From positions 27,316,001-27,380,000 of the forward strand of contig JAYKYS010000006.1 of assembly GCA_036924285.1 (NCBI GenBank): 64,000 nucleotides of DNA, written 5' to 3'. This DNA comes from Asterella californica. Lineage: Eukaryota; Streptophyta; Marchantiopsida; Marchantiales; Aytoniaceae. The notes under the pieces were generated by a model. That model had not been told where the DNA came from, searched no databases, and saw only the letters and a list, made by a program, of their open reading frames with translations. Positions 47,676 through 57,777 of the stretch are shown one piece after another. The position numbers and the translations under genes were made by a program. Position 1 is the stretch's first letter. Every line of letters begins with the position of its first letter.

Positions 47676-50109
47676 GAAGGAGGGACCTTCAGTGTTCAAG
47701 TATTCTCACGAAGAGGACGAGAGATATCATTTGAAGTGGTGTTGAGTTTCGAAAGATGAAGTGGAGAATTCATTGCTCGGAGTGGAGGAAGAAGCTCTCG
47801 ACCGACTAGGATTACTCGCTACTTTTTCTTTTGACTTTCCTCCTCCGGATGTAAGTAGTCTGTCTTCTGTAACTTGTTTGGATGCATGGATGCATGTCCT
47901 CTATTTTATTTATATCCTTTATAGGAGGGATGTTATTTCCATAACTTCTGTTCATTTGTAAACCTTTTATATCATTGAGGTTGTTTTTTCTTCTTAATTT
48001 TATTTGCAATTCTATTTATATGATTAGGTTGTTTATTTTACAAGTTCTATTTTGTATAGAGTTCATCCAGTCATACGATGAGAGAAATCATCGTGCTATT
48101 GTACAAGGACATGAGATAGTGTTGGATGAGTCGGTTATACGTGAGTCACTTGTTTTGCCTATGGGAACAACCATCCCTCGTCCTCATAATGTCAAGAGGA
48201 GCATGATAGATGATTGGTTTCCTCAAAAAGATGAGAAGGGAAAAAGATATTTATTGTGATGTGTGAGTATCCGGACTGGAGACCCGTTTTCCAGCTTATC
48301 AATTGTCTCTTTCCGGCTCGGCGACGACCAAGAGAAGTACATGGTCATTTAGCTCTATACGTCAAGACAAAAGTAGAGGAGAGAGGAGAAGATTACGATT
48401 GGACTGAATTCATTTGAGATTCTTTGGATACGGAGATCTCTTCTATCAAAAAACATATGAGCAAGGAGAGATTAGTGAGACATCCAGAGACATGAGTAGG
48501 TATGATCTTGACTCACCTCATGATCCACATGGGTATACTTCCCGAGGGAGGACGAGTGGATTCTTCTCGGCAACATCAGCCATCATCGAGTAAGACGTTT
48601 ATTTCTTGTGAGAGTATTGCCTTAGGTTTCTTTTACTTACTTTCCAATGATTATTCTTGAATACTTCGTGTTTTAACTCACATTTTACTTTGGTGGTTTC
48701 AGCTCGAGCGGAGTCTTCTACTCATGGTCAAGACCCACAGTCTTCGCAGCATGTTACTCCATCATCAAGTAAGAGTTTTTAAATTTAGGGTTTCCTTCTT
48801 TGTTATGATAAAGTTTGTATTATGTTTAAACTCTCATCTCATGTGGTGCTTCCAGATCCTGTTGTGCAGTCTTCCTCTCCTGGGCAAGATCCTCAATCTT
48901 CACATCATGTTCCTCCTTCGTCAGGTAAACTATTGATAGTTTAATTTGGTTTAGTTCGAGTTTACTTTTATTTTGAAACTTTTCAACTTGTTTATTTAGT
49001 TATAGTTTAGTTTTACTTTATTATATGTATAGAGACATATTTAGCTTTTTTTTTGTATATCTGCAGATGAGGAAGCTATTCTCATAGCGAGAATGAATCA
49101 ATTTCATGCAGCCATAAAAAGGAAAGAGGAAGAGCTTAAGTCCAAAAGTGTTGAACTCGAGCATATGAACTATCAAGTCATGATAGTGAAAGAGGAATTG
49201 AGCACGATACGAGCGGCAGAAGAGTTCTATCCTCATCTAGTTGCACCTACTGCAAATCGAAAGAAGACCTTAATCCTTGATTTGAATGATCTTTTGATCA
49301 TAGTGGGAAGAAACGAGCATGAGTTGATGCTAGTGCGTGAGAGAAAATATGTAATAGAAACTACATCGAAGCCGTTTATATGGTACGTGACGAGACGTGG
49401 AGTGAAGCAATTTTTGAAAATATGTCTAGAGAAGTTTCATGTCATCATATGGACTTCTCGGACGGTGTTAAACACAGCCATTTTACTACGTGCTATGGAG
49501 GATGCTGATTATTTACCTCATGGAGTGGCAAGAGCGAAGGTATGAAACTTTTCTTCTTCTGAACTTATTTTCAGATCAACTTGTCAATATCTTTGTTGTA
49601 TTATATGTTATATGTTTGATCTATCTCATATATTGTAATACATATTTCTTACGTTTGTAGGTATATCATGTTTTTGCTCAAGACATGTGTTCTAAATATA
49701 AGACGGCGAGAGAAGCTGCCTTTGGGAACCACTTGTACTTGAAAGATTTTGCAGAGCTTCATCATCACAACTTGAGCATGAGAGATGTATTGTTGGTGGA
49801 TGATAGTCCAGTGAAAAACTGTACCAATCATCCTTTTAATGCTATACATCCTCCTCCCTTTTCTCTTTTCACTATGGATAGTGATAGAGAGTTGTATCTA
49901 GAAGCCACTTTGTTGCCTTGGCTTCTTCGTTGAGGTGTTAGCCCCGAGGCAACACCAGCTTATGTAGAGAGCAGATATTCATAAGTTTTTGATCAGGATC
50001 CATTTATAGCCCTTAAAAGCTATTGGACCAATATTACCCAGGAGGAGGTAAATATCGTATGGAGATCTGTTCCTCATGGAGTTTGTATGGATCTCTACCC
50101 TAAACTTTG
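47676..50109 (+). pseudogene. Decayed gene: transposon-associated N-terminal domain plus HAD/NIF-type phosphatase
   Basis: Exon-like blocks run from 47,676 (MKEGPSVFKYSHEEDE), through 48,055-48,595 (NHRAIVQGHEIVLDES, INCLFPARRRPREVHGH, MILTHLMIHMGILPE), two short Pro/Ser-rich repeats at 48,700-48,925, then 49,068-49,545 and 49,660-50,109. The last two encode a HAD phosphatase of the NLI-interacting-factor type. Motif I is LILDLNDLLI (DLN, as in the plant DLNG group, lacking the usual second Asp). The family segments FLKICLEKFHVIIWTSR and LLVDDSPVKN with AIHPPPF follow. A conserved tail continues to about 50,109. At least five stops, mostly TGA, and one frameshift interrupt it. The N-terminal part resembles the plant transposon-protein type domains. 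The gene starts about ten bases from the gypsy LTR, which suggests the LTR element landed beside or inside it. Confidence 0.7.
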
Positions 50110-50737
50110 ATGAGACATATTCCTCTTTTTTGTTCATTCATTATATGATATTTTTCATACAATGAGACACTCACTCTATATTAATATTATATGAGGAAAT
50201 CCATAACTTTACCTTGTAAACAGTTATATTTTGTAATACTCATTTTCATTATCTCATGCTAAGCTGCACTAGTTTACTAGTTTGTCTTGTGAAGGGTTGT
50301 TTGAGCGAAAGCAAAAAACACAAAAAGAAACCACGGATTATAAATATTACGGAGAGGGTTTGTACTCAAGGTAGAATAAGGGTACTCCTATCTTTTTAGA
50401 ATGTCAAAATGATAATCAAAAGTCTTTCTCTTACACCAAAAGTTTACTCTACTTAGATAAAACTATAGAGATATGCAAAAATTTTATGCTTGGACGTTAT
50501 CGTAAATGTTACTTAACGTTCTCTGCTCATTTGAGTGAGTATTATCCATTTCTTAAATCATTATAAGTATTAAAATATCATCTTATCATAAACAAAATAC
50601 TTTGCTTACATTCCTACATGTTACATTCCTAAATGTTCTGACACATGCATGTAAAGCTTGTATGTAAGTTCACAACCTGAAGCTCGGAGCATTACACATA
50701 TCCAGAAAACTAACTTCTCCCGGTTCAATCTACTTGG

Positions 50738-51118
50738 CGAAACATGCGTTTCTGAAAAAGAATCTAGTATTGATTGGAGCCGAGTACACATCATCGATAC
50801 TCGGCTCCAAGAAATTCTGGATTCTTTTTCACTATACTCGAATTTGGAGATATCGAGAGGATCGGGGGCTGAGGTACAAGATGGCTGGGCTTGGGAGAAG
50901 CTGTAGGTGAACATTGAGGTTAAGAGCTCGCTACTCCGTGAAACATGCGTTTCTGGAAAAGAATCCAGTATTGATCGGAGCCGAGTAAACATCAGCGATA
51001 CTCCGCTCCAAGCAATTCTGGATTCTTTTCCACTATACTCGAATTTTAGGATATCAGGAGGTTGAGGTACAGGTTGGCTGGGCTGGGAGAAGCAGTAGGT
51101 GGATATCGAGGTTAGGAG
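50738..51118. repeat. 200-bp imperfect tandem duplication, each unit with a ~77-base hairpin
   Basis: Unit 1 starts near 50,738 and unit 2 near 50,938, both opening GAAACATGCGTTTCTG. Each contains a stem bounded by (G)AAAAGAATC and GATTCTTTT(C), at 50,754-50,830 and 50,955-51,031. In unit 1 a second stem of 13 perfect pairs, GGAGCCGAGTA against TACTCGGCTCC plus flanks, lies inside the first. Confidence 0.85.
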
Positions 51119-51269
51119 GACGACGAATAGTTTTCATGCCGCAGGGATAAAAAACTTCCATGAACCACAAGCAATTACTTGGTTTATTTCTTGCACTTCC
51201 TACAGAGATTTTGTAAAGCGATTTCAGAACTCGCTACAAAGCTTTTTTAAAGATTAAGGGTTTGGGCGT

Positions 51270-51575
51270 CCAGACCTCGTGTTTCGCCTCGTGACAGGGC
51301 GAAACATCGTGTTTCGTCCTATCACAAGATGAAATACGAAAGAGTACGAGGACTACTCGCAAAGGTACCCTTCGAGACTTAACATCAGAGGGCGAAACAT
51401 CATGTTTCGTCCTCTGCAAAGTGTATCCCAATGTCAGAGGACGAAACATCATGTTTCGTCTCCGAGTAATCATCACGAGGTGAAACACTCTCTGTTTCGC
51501 CCATTGGGTTATGTTCTAGAGACGAAACATGTATGTCTCCCATACCGTGTGGGCGAAACATACCTGTTTCGTCTC
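51270..51575. repeat. Second cluster of GAAACAT palindromes
   Basis: Six related inverted repeats of the form GCGAAACAT..ATGTTTCGT occur at about 51,298, 51,392, 51,441, 51,481, 51,522 and 51,553. A GGTACCCTTCGAG block near 51,364 parallels the GGTACCCCTT blocks of the LTR array at 47,170-47,605. It may be a remnant of a related LTR, but no TG...CA ends or PBS are visible. Confidence 0.75.
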
Positions 51576-51749
51576 TCATTGGATAATATTTTGTACAGGG
51601 CGTTCACAATAGGTGACATGAACAGGGAGCAAAGATTACTAGTTTTTCCTCGAAAGCACATGCATGAGTTCTGAAAACTGTATTGAATTCAACTTTATTA
51701 TAAAATCATTAACACTTGGTTCGATTTGCAATCATCCTACAACTCTTTC

Positions 51750-52487
51750 AGTTACCGTAATGCTTCTACTAATTCTAACAGTTCTTCTTTCTCTTGGCGT
51801 CTGAGCTCTATTACAGCATGCAAATCCCGAGAAATACCTTCTAAGCTCTGTTCAGTCTCTTCTGATTTTTCAACCAGTGCCAGTACCCGATAATGTAAAC
51901 GCTCTATCTCAACAAGCTCCGCAGTATTACCCACTGTAGACATTTCACTTTCTATACGAAAGATAAAATGTCACACTATCCATGGCAGTGGCAAGATCTT
52001 CTATAGCGTCTTCGAACTCATCTAACTCATTTATCTCTTGCTCCACGTCGAACACGATAAACCGATTTTGCTTCGTGTTCATACTTATTTTGAATCGTCA
52101 TTTCTTTTTGCAAACAGCATTGAAAATGCTATCTTGTTCATCTGAAGATAACTTCTCAAACTCTTCCGCAGTGATCCCTAATAGTTTTTCTCCAATACTC
52201 CACACAATGGCTATGGGTAAGGTTGCTTCTGGACGATCACTTACACTATAATCGATCAATCTTAAATGGAACCGATACTGTCTTTTACTTCCCCTTTGAC
52301 CACAAGCGTGCCAAGTCTTCCTACTATCAGATTGAGAGTGATTGAAATATAGCACCTTCCTTGCAGAGCTTGACGAGGTTTGTGTCTGTTCTGTCACTTG
52401 CTTGAAACACCCTGGCAAATTACAAGCCACATACAATACAGAACTCCACTTCCGATTTTTGATTATGCGCTGAATAGAAGCTACCAC
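51750..52487 (-). pseudogene. RPA1 C-terminal (OB-fold, zinc-binding) -like sequence
   Basis: On the minus strand 52,098-52,487 encodes KWSSVLYVACNLPGCFKQV, a linker, TWHACGQRGSKRQYRFHLRL and GEKLLGITAEEFEKLSSDE. This matches the pattern of the replication protein A large-subunit C-terminal domain: a CxnC pair, W-x2-C, YR(F/Y)-x-L-x-(L/V), then a G-x-x-LLG-x-(S/T)AEE segment. A stop follows CKKK, and the same frame then resumes RFKISMNTKQNRFIVFDV. An acidic coiled-coil-like frame (51,752-51,943) lies further on. RPA binds single-stranded DNA, and plant Helitrons often carry RPA1-like genes. This piece may therefore be transposon cargo. No full RPA1 gene is present. Confidence 0.6.
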
Positions 52488-52557
52488 TCACATGCAAGAC
52501 ATATTATTTATACACTCTTCAAGTTGTGTCAACGAACACATTCTAGAGTTCTGTCAG

Positions 52558-52893
52558 CTCTACTCAATCTCTCAAGCTCTGCGGACTTCGATTCAACGCG
52601 CTCAAGCTCTTCCGCCTCTACTCAATCTCTCAAGCTCTCCCACCTTCGATTCAACGCGCTCAACCTCTTCCGCTCAAGAACTCTCAAGCTCTCCCCCTTT
52701 TGTAACACGACGTTTCTGTCAGTTCTCAACAATGTGAAACAAGCTTGAGTTTCTGAACTTCTATTCTCGCGTCTTCGTCGTCTGGCTTGTACAGTCCGAG
52801 CTGTACTCTGACATGGTCGAGTTACTTGCTCGCGTCGTCGTGATGTGGTTTCTATAGTCCGAGCTGTACTCTGACATGGCACAGTTACTTGCT
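52558..52893. repeat. Two short tandem duplications (58 bp and 63 bp units)
   Basis: CTCTACTCAATCTCTCAAGC starts units at 52,558 and 52,616, with GATTCAACGCGCTCAA in both. A second array repeats AGTCCGAGCTGTACTCTGAC at 52,794 and 52,857. Neither appears to encode a protein repeat in a long frame. Confidence 0.8.
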
Positions 52894-53398
52894 TTACGTG
52901 CTATTGCAGATTGGGGTCTGATCAAGAAGGGAATTATAAGAGGGGTCTCATCAAGTCCGCGATTTGTTCTGGGGTCCGATCAAGTAAATTACTGATTCAA
53001 AAGGATACGGAATGAAATGTACCTTTGGCACGTATAACCGGGAACTCCACGCCAGCCACTTGTACTTCTTGCTGCACGTCCCTTATGCTAATTGCAGATT
53101 CTTATATGGGAACTTGGTTTTGAAGTCGATTGGAGACAAGAAACTGGATGCTTGTCCGGATCAGTGTAAGAGTTCGAACACAAGCAGACTAATGAAGGAG
53201 AAGCGATGAAATCACATTGCAAACAGAGGTGGAATACTTGAAATAGGACGGAGTCGAGGGCGCCGGATGCTGCAGGCTGCAGTCCGGATCGGAGAGCCCG
53301 TGAATGAGTTTTACAACAAGCATGTGGCAAAGAAAGGAGCTCAATTGGTAAGGGTGACCAGCACGCGCCGTTGACTATCGAGATGTGTTGCGTGCTCC

Positions 53399-53550
53399 CC
53401 GGTTTTTGCTATGCGGTAGTATAGCTATGCTATACGTCGATTGTGACGGATCGAGTCACAATCGACGTATAGTGAAAACCGGAAGAAAAGGAAAAACGAG
53501 ATAAATCCGAAAAGTCGCTAACGCATAGCATTGCAATGGAATTGCGGGGC
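53399..53550. repeat. Foldback or MITE-like element with 18-bp perfect stem
   Basis: Arms at 53,430-53,447 and 53,455-53,472 are perfectly complementary (CTATACGTCGATTGTGAC), loop GGATCGA. Outer CCGGTTTT and AAAACCGG extend the pairing. The right flank contains GCTAACGCATAGC. Its reverse complement is similar to the segment starting GATATGCGTTAGTG near 10,573, so a dispersed family is likely. Confidence 0.55.
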
Positions 53551-56500
53551 TATTCCACTGCAAGCGGAACTCTTTGTTCACTGTAATGCCCTGTAAACAA
53601 GGCATTCTCTGGAAAGATGCTTTTAGGCTGCCTGCACGGAGAGAATCCGAAGCAGCTCGATTCGTAGAAGACCCGGAAACGAATCGCTGGTTGTCGGGAG
53701 AGAAGCTTTGCGGGCCACTCTGAGCGCAAAGCGGAAACAAGACGAACTCAAACAGATGCATTTTGATGAACAGAAGAAACCATTAGTGCCACTCAAACAT
53801 TTTCCCATAACGAAATTTATATGGTTCAGATGAGAAGACGTTGAGTCCAAATTGAAAGGATTTGTCAGGGATTGCAGAACGTCGGTAGTAATTCGATTCA
53901 TTTCCTTTCAACGGCGTTCAGGAGATGTCGTATATGAGCATATAGTCCATACGTATGGACGTAAAATTAACAGCAGAAACTTGTAAAATGTCTTATTGGA
54001 ATTCCATAAAAGCTAGGTTCGATATTATGCTACCACCTAAAATTTACAATCACTGGATGTATGTACTGTATGCCCCTAAACAACATCTCTTGAACGCAAT
54101 TGGGAAAAATTGAATACAATTACTACATATGTTCTTCAATCCCTGATAGTTTAGATTTACGTCCTTCTCATCTGAACACTGTAAATTTCGTCATGGGGAA
54201 AGGTTTTAGTGGCCCTATTACCTGTTGAGTACCTTGGTTTCCTGCAACAACAGGTAAGGGTTGCCGGCTAGATTTGACTAAAACAAGTGACAAGGTACTC
54301 AGGTAAGTACGAGATTAACAACCTCTGAGACTTGTATGCGGAACAACTATGAGGGGGAATCTTGCGGAGTTCTCGAGGTTGTTGAAAGAGCCACGAATCA
54401 AAACAGTTGCAGGAAGCATCAGCCAATACTTCGAAGGGCACTTCGATACGGTGTTCCCTAGAGTTCTGAAGAACCTGCAGATTGAGCTTAGAGAACCTCA
54501 CATACAAGAGTAGTACACTCAACAGATCCATGCTTTCAACACTGGCTTCAGTACTTGATCGCATTCTGAAAGATTTTCTAGAATTTTATCAAAAGCTGAG
54601 AAGATTGCGTTTTATCAAAATTGATACAGAGAAACTGTCTGGAAGTTGTTAAAATGGCCTTCTACTAGTGACATACAATCTTCTCACTTTCTGGGTTTTC
54701 CAGATTACAGCCTTTTCAAGGTTTCGCTCTTTTCCACACGACAGAGTACTTTCAAGGGTTCACTCGGGACCACATGACTTCTTGCTCTTGTCCAAGTGAT
54801 TAGAGTCTTGGACAACATACCTTTGTCCAGATTTCGCTCATGACTAAAGGGCGATACTTGCTCACGTCTGGGCGAGTGAATGAGCGAGTTGAGATCCCAT
54901 TACAATATAACGTCCTCTTAGAAGCACTCATGTCGCGTTGTTATATACATGGCACGGCGTCACTCCTGCAGATTGACGGTATACAACGTTAAACCTTCAA
55001 ACTTCATTGTGGAAGTACTAATATTTAACACAGAGTGAAAAGATTTTAACTAAACTTCCACCCACAGAAATAATCAAAACAAAGTTTAATTGACACATTA
55101 ACACGAATTGTAGGGTTTCAAATATTTAGGGTTTCATTACATTTCATCCCATGATATGTAACTGACGTGCAATATTATGCCCCTATTTTCATAGGAAGGG
55201 TTATCATTCAGATGAAATTCCTTTGCTTTTGAGAGGAAGTGCGAAGGTGAACGTCAAATCTGCAAGACTGCACGGCGTGCAGTGCAGCTGTGGCCGTCCA
55301 ATAAGTTCTGGAACAGGTGCAGATAGGTTTTGGCTGGTGATCCTGTAGCCTCCGTGCTCCTGTAAATGTTGGTGTACGAGAGCTTCCATATCAGTACTAC
55401 TGTATATGACAATGCCAATTCCTAAGAATTCTCTGTGTCCCACTCCTCGGAGAGATGTTATCGGCAACCCTGACCTTCCCTCATCCAGCATGTCCTCCCG
55501 GTTCTCTTCTTTACTTTAAAGCTCAACTCAGGGTACTTAGGGCCTGGTAATCAGGCCCCTCTGATTTCTAAACTTACAGTGAAAACTAGATTTCGACATT
55601 CACAAAAGGTACTCGAGAGTCACCTTGGGAAATTTGATGTCTTCAGAAAGTTCCGTTATGAGCGCTAACCAGTGAAATGTGCATCAATCATGAGAGAGCG
55701 CAACCATGTCATATTTACTTAAACTAGTAAGTCTAAATAGTGGTTTCTGACAGGTAGTCACTGAAAGACGGTATCTGAGGTGAGCTCAAGACTCTCTATC
55801 GCTCCCGTTGATTTGGTTCAAGACTCTAGACAACAGAACAAACGGAGAGAGAGTGGAAATTCTCGACAGAATCAGACAGAATAATGTAAAACTGTGGGGT
55901 GTACTCGTTGTCGTACACTTCAATATTCAGAAAGTGTTTCGAGAAAGCTGCATCCACTTCACTTGCCTCAAGCTTCCTCAGAAACACAGCGGCTACCGCA
56001 CCATAAGCAGAAGTACTTCCATCACCGCAGCACATAGGAATCCAACGGTGCTTCATCACTCTTTAAACAGAGAACGTTTATGAGCTGATGATCATACCTA
56101 CATCTCTATTCATATCACCCGCATACCTGATTGTCCTCTTGATCACCGAGTCCTCTACAGTGATTAGACAGATCCATCCTCTCTACACAAAACTGACGCG
56201 AGTTCGTCTGCTTTGTCAATGGACACCAAATTGACCGAAAGTCTCTCCTTGTGAAGTGTCTCTGCATATTGACCCGAAAGTCTCTCATGGAAGGACCAGA
56301 GACACGTAGAGAAGTGGTACGATAACAAACATCTCCTGCGGAAGCACCGAGATGTACAGAGTTTTGAACCGGACCTTGCAGACAAGCTTGTCAATATTCT
56401 TGCTGACATTTGCTGTAGATAATGGGACCCTAGTTCTGAATTCCACTCCCACCACAAAACTCCTATCTCGACAACGGCGAGAGGTAACTACTATATAAGG

Positions 56501-57777
56501 GTAAGTGCTAACTTCCCACCTACTCATTCAATCAGTTGGCCTCCACCCATACCTGCGAAGGCTGTAAGAAAATGCTTTTATACAACTGAGACCCGAGTCC
56601 CCTGACGCCGCAGAAACTCAATGTACCTATGTACGTCATCAAGCTACTCTACAACTCTTTCTCATGCCCCTGTTGGTGTTCTCGTACTGCCACAGACTAA
56701 ATGCATCGGATTAGAAGATATGCTCAATGAACCGACCTCTCCTAGCTTGACCAACTTTTGGCTGCTTTCGAATGAAACATATCCACGATACTGGGGACCG
56801 AGGGATATTACCACTCAATCCTAGCGATCAGCCTTCTACACATACAATCACCCTGCTACCTTTCGCTGATAAAAGCAAGACTTCAGTTTCACCCTTCAAC
56901 AAGATTTCACCTTCCCACGACAGAGCCAACTTCCAGGAAGTGGCAGATGTCAATCCCCTAAATTGCCGCTCCGTCCACCCATAAGCAGAACAACATGGCT
57001 CGCAAGGACCAGCATGCCCCCTATCTCCTAGACTCTCGTACACGCTCCAGCGTACAAGATAAAGTAACAACACTTCTCTACAGATCAACATTGTCTATGA
57101 AGTAAATTCCTAATGAAATTTCCATCCTATGCTTCTGTTCAAACTTCAAGCTAAGGATAGCCTGGAAGCTACATCATGAGAAACTACGATGCAATTATTC
57201 ATGCTCTCAACAGAACCGTAGAGTTATCACAAGAGAGGCATGTAACTGGCGAGAAACACACGAAGAAGCACCATGGAGGGCATTCACTAACTAGATACAA
57301 TCTTTATGTTGCATGTAAAGCTCCTGGTACTGTAAGAAATCGTTCCTAAAAGTACTCGGCTCCGCCAGAAAACCAAGGCTCAAGAAACCCAACTACTCTC
57401 AACAAAGGCGCGCAAGCGAGAGGAGCGGTTTCCTCTAGGTGAACATGTCTGTACAAACTGATGGAAAAGCCCCAGCTACAATTTCTCCAATCTACACTCG
57501 TTAATAAAGAACACCGAGGCCAGATAATAAAAGAGCACGCACTCTGTCCGCTGGTAAGTCCAGATGTGCCCATGCAGCACACTCACGCTGATCTGCTTGT
57601 GCCTCCCGAAAATTGGTGGCATCGCAAAATTCGCTCAACAACCTGTCTCAACTTCCGCAGACGTAAACACCCAGCAATACGAATAGTACACAAATCAGGT
57701 TGCTTGCTACGACCAGACCAACATCCTCAAATCAGGCACGCTCCTGAATTGTCAACTAAGGTTTAGCCACATCCAAA
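53551..57777. other. Low-content region with possible unassigned exons
   Basis: Most of this stretch has only short frames. On the minus strand, frames at 55,204-55,491 (includes GHREFLGIGIVIYSST), 55,826-56,059 (includes AYGAVAAVFLRKLEASEVD) and 56,285-56,527 (includes VGVEFRTRVPLSTANVSKN) look more protein-like than their surroundings and have possible AG/GT borders. They might be exons of one gene, but I recognise no family and cannot chain them by phase. Confidence 0.25.

Noticed and set aside
53012..53340. Possible exon encoding RRMLQAAVRIGEPVNEFYNK
   Set aside because: Looks protein-like over about 40 codons, but no family, start or splice partner could be identified.
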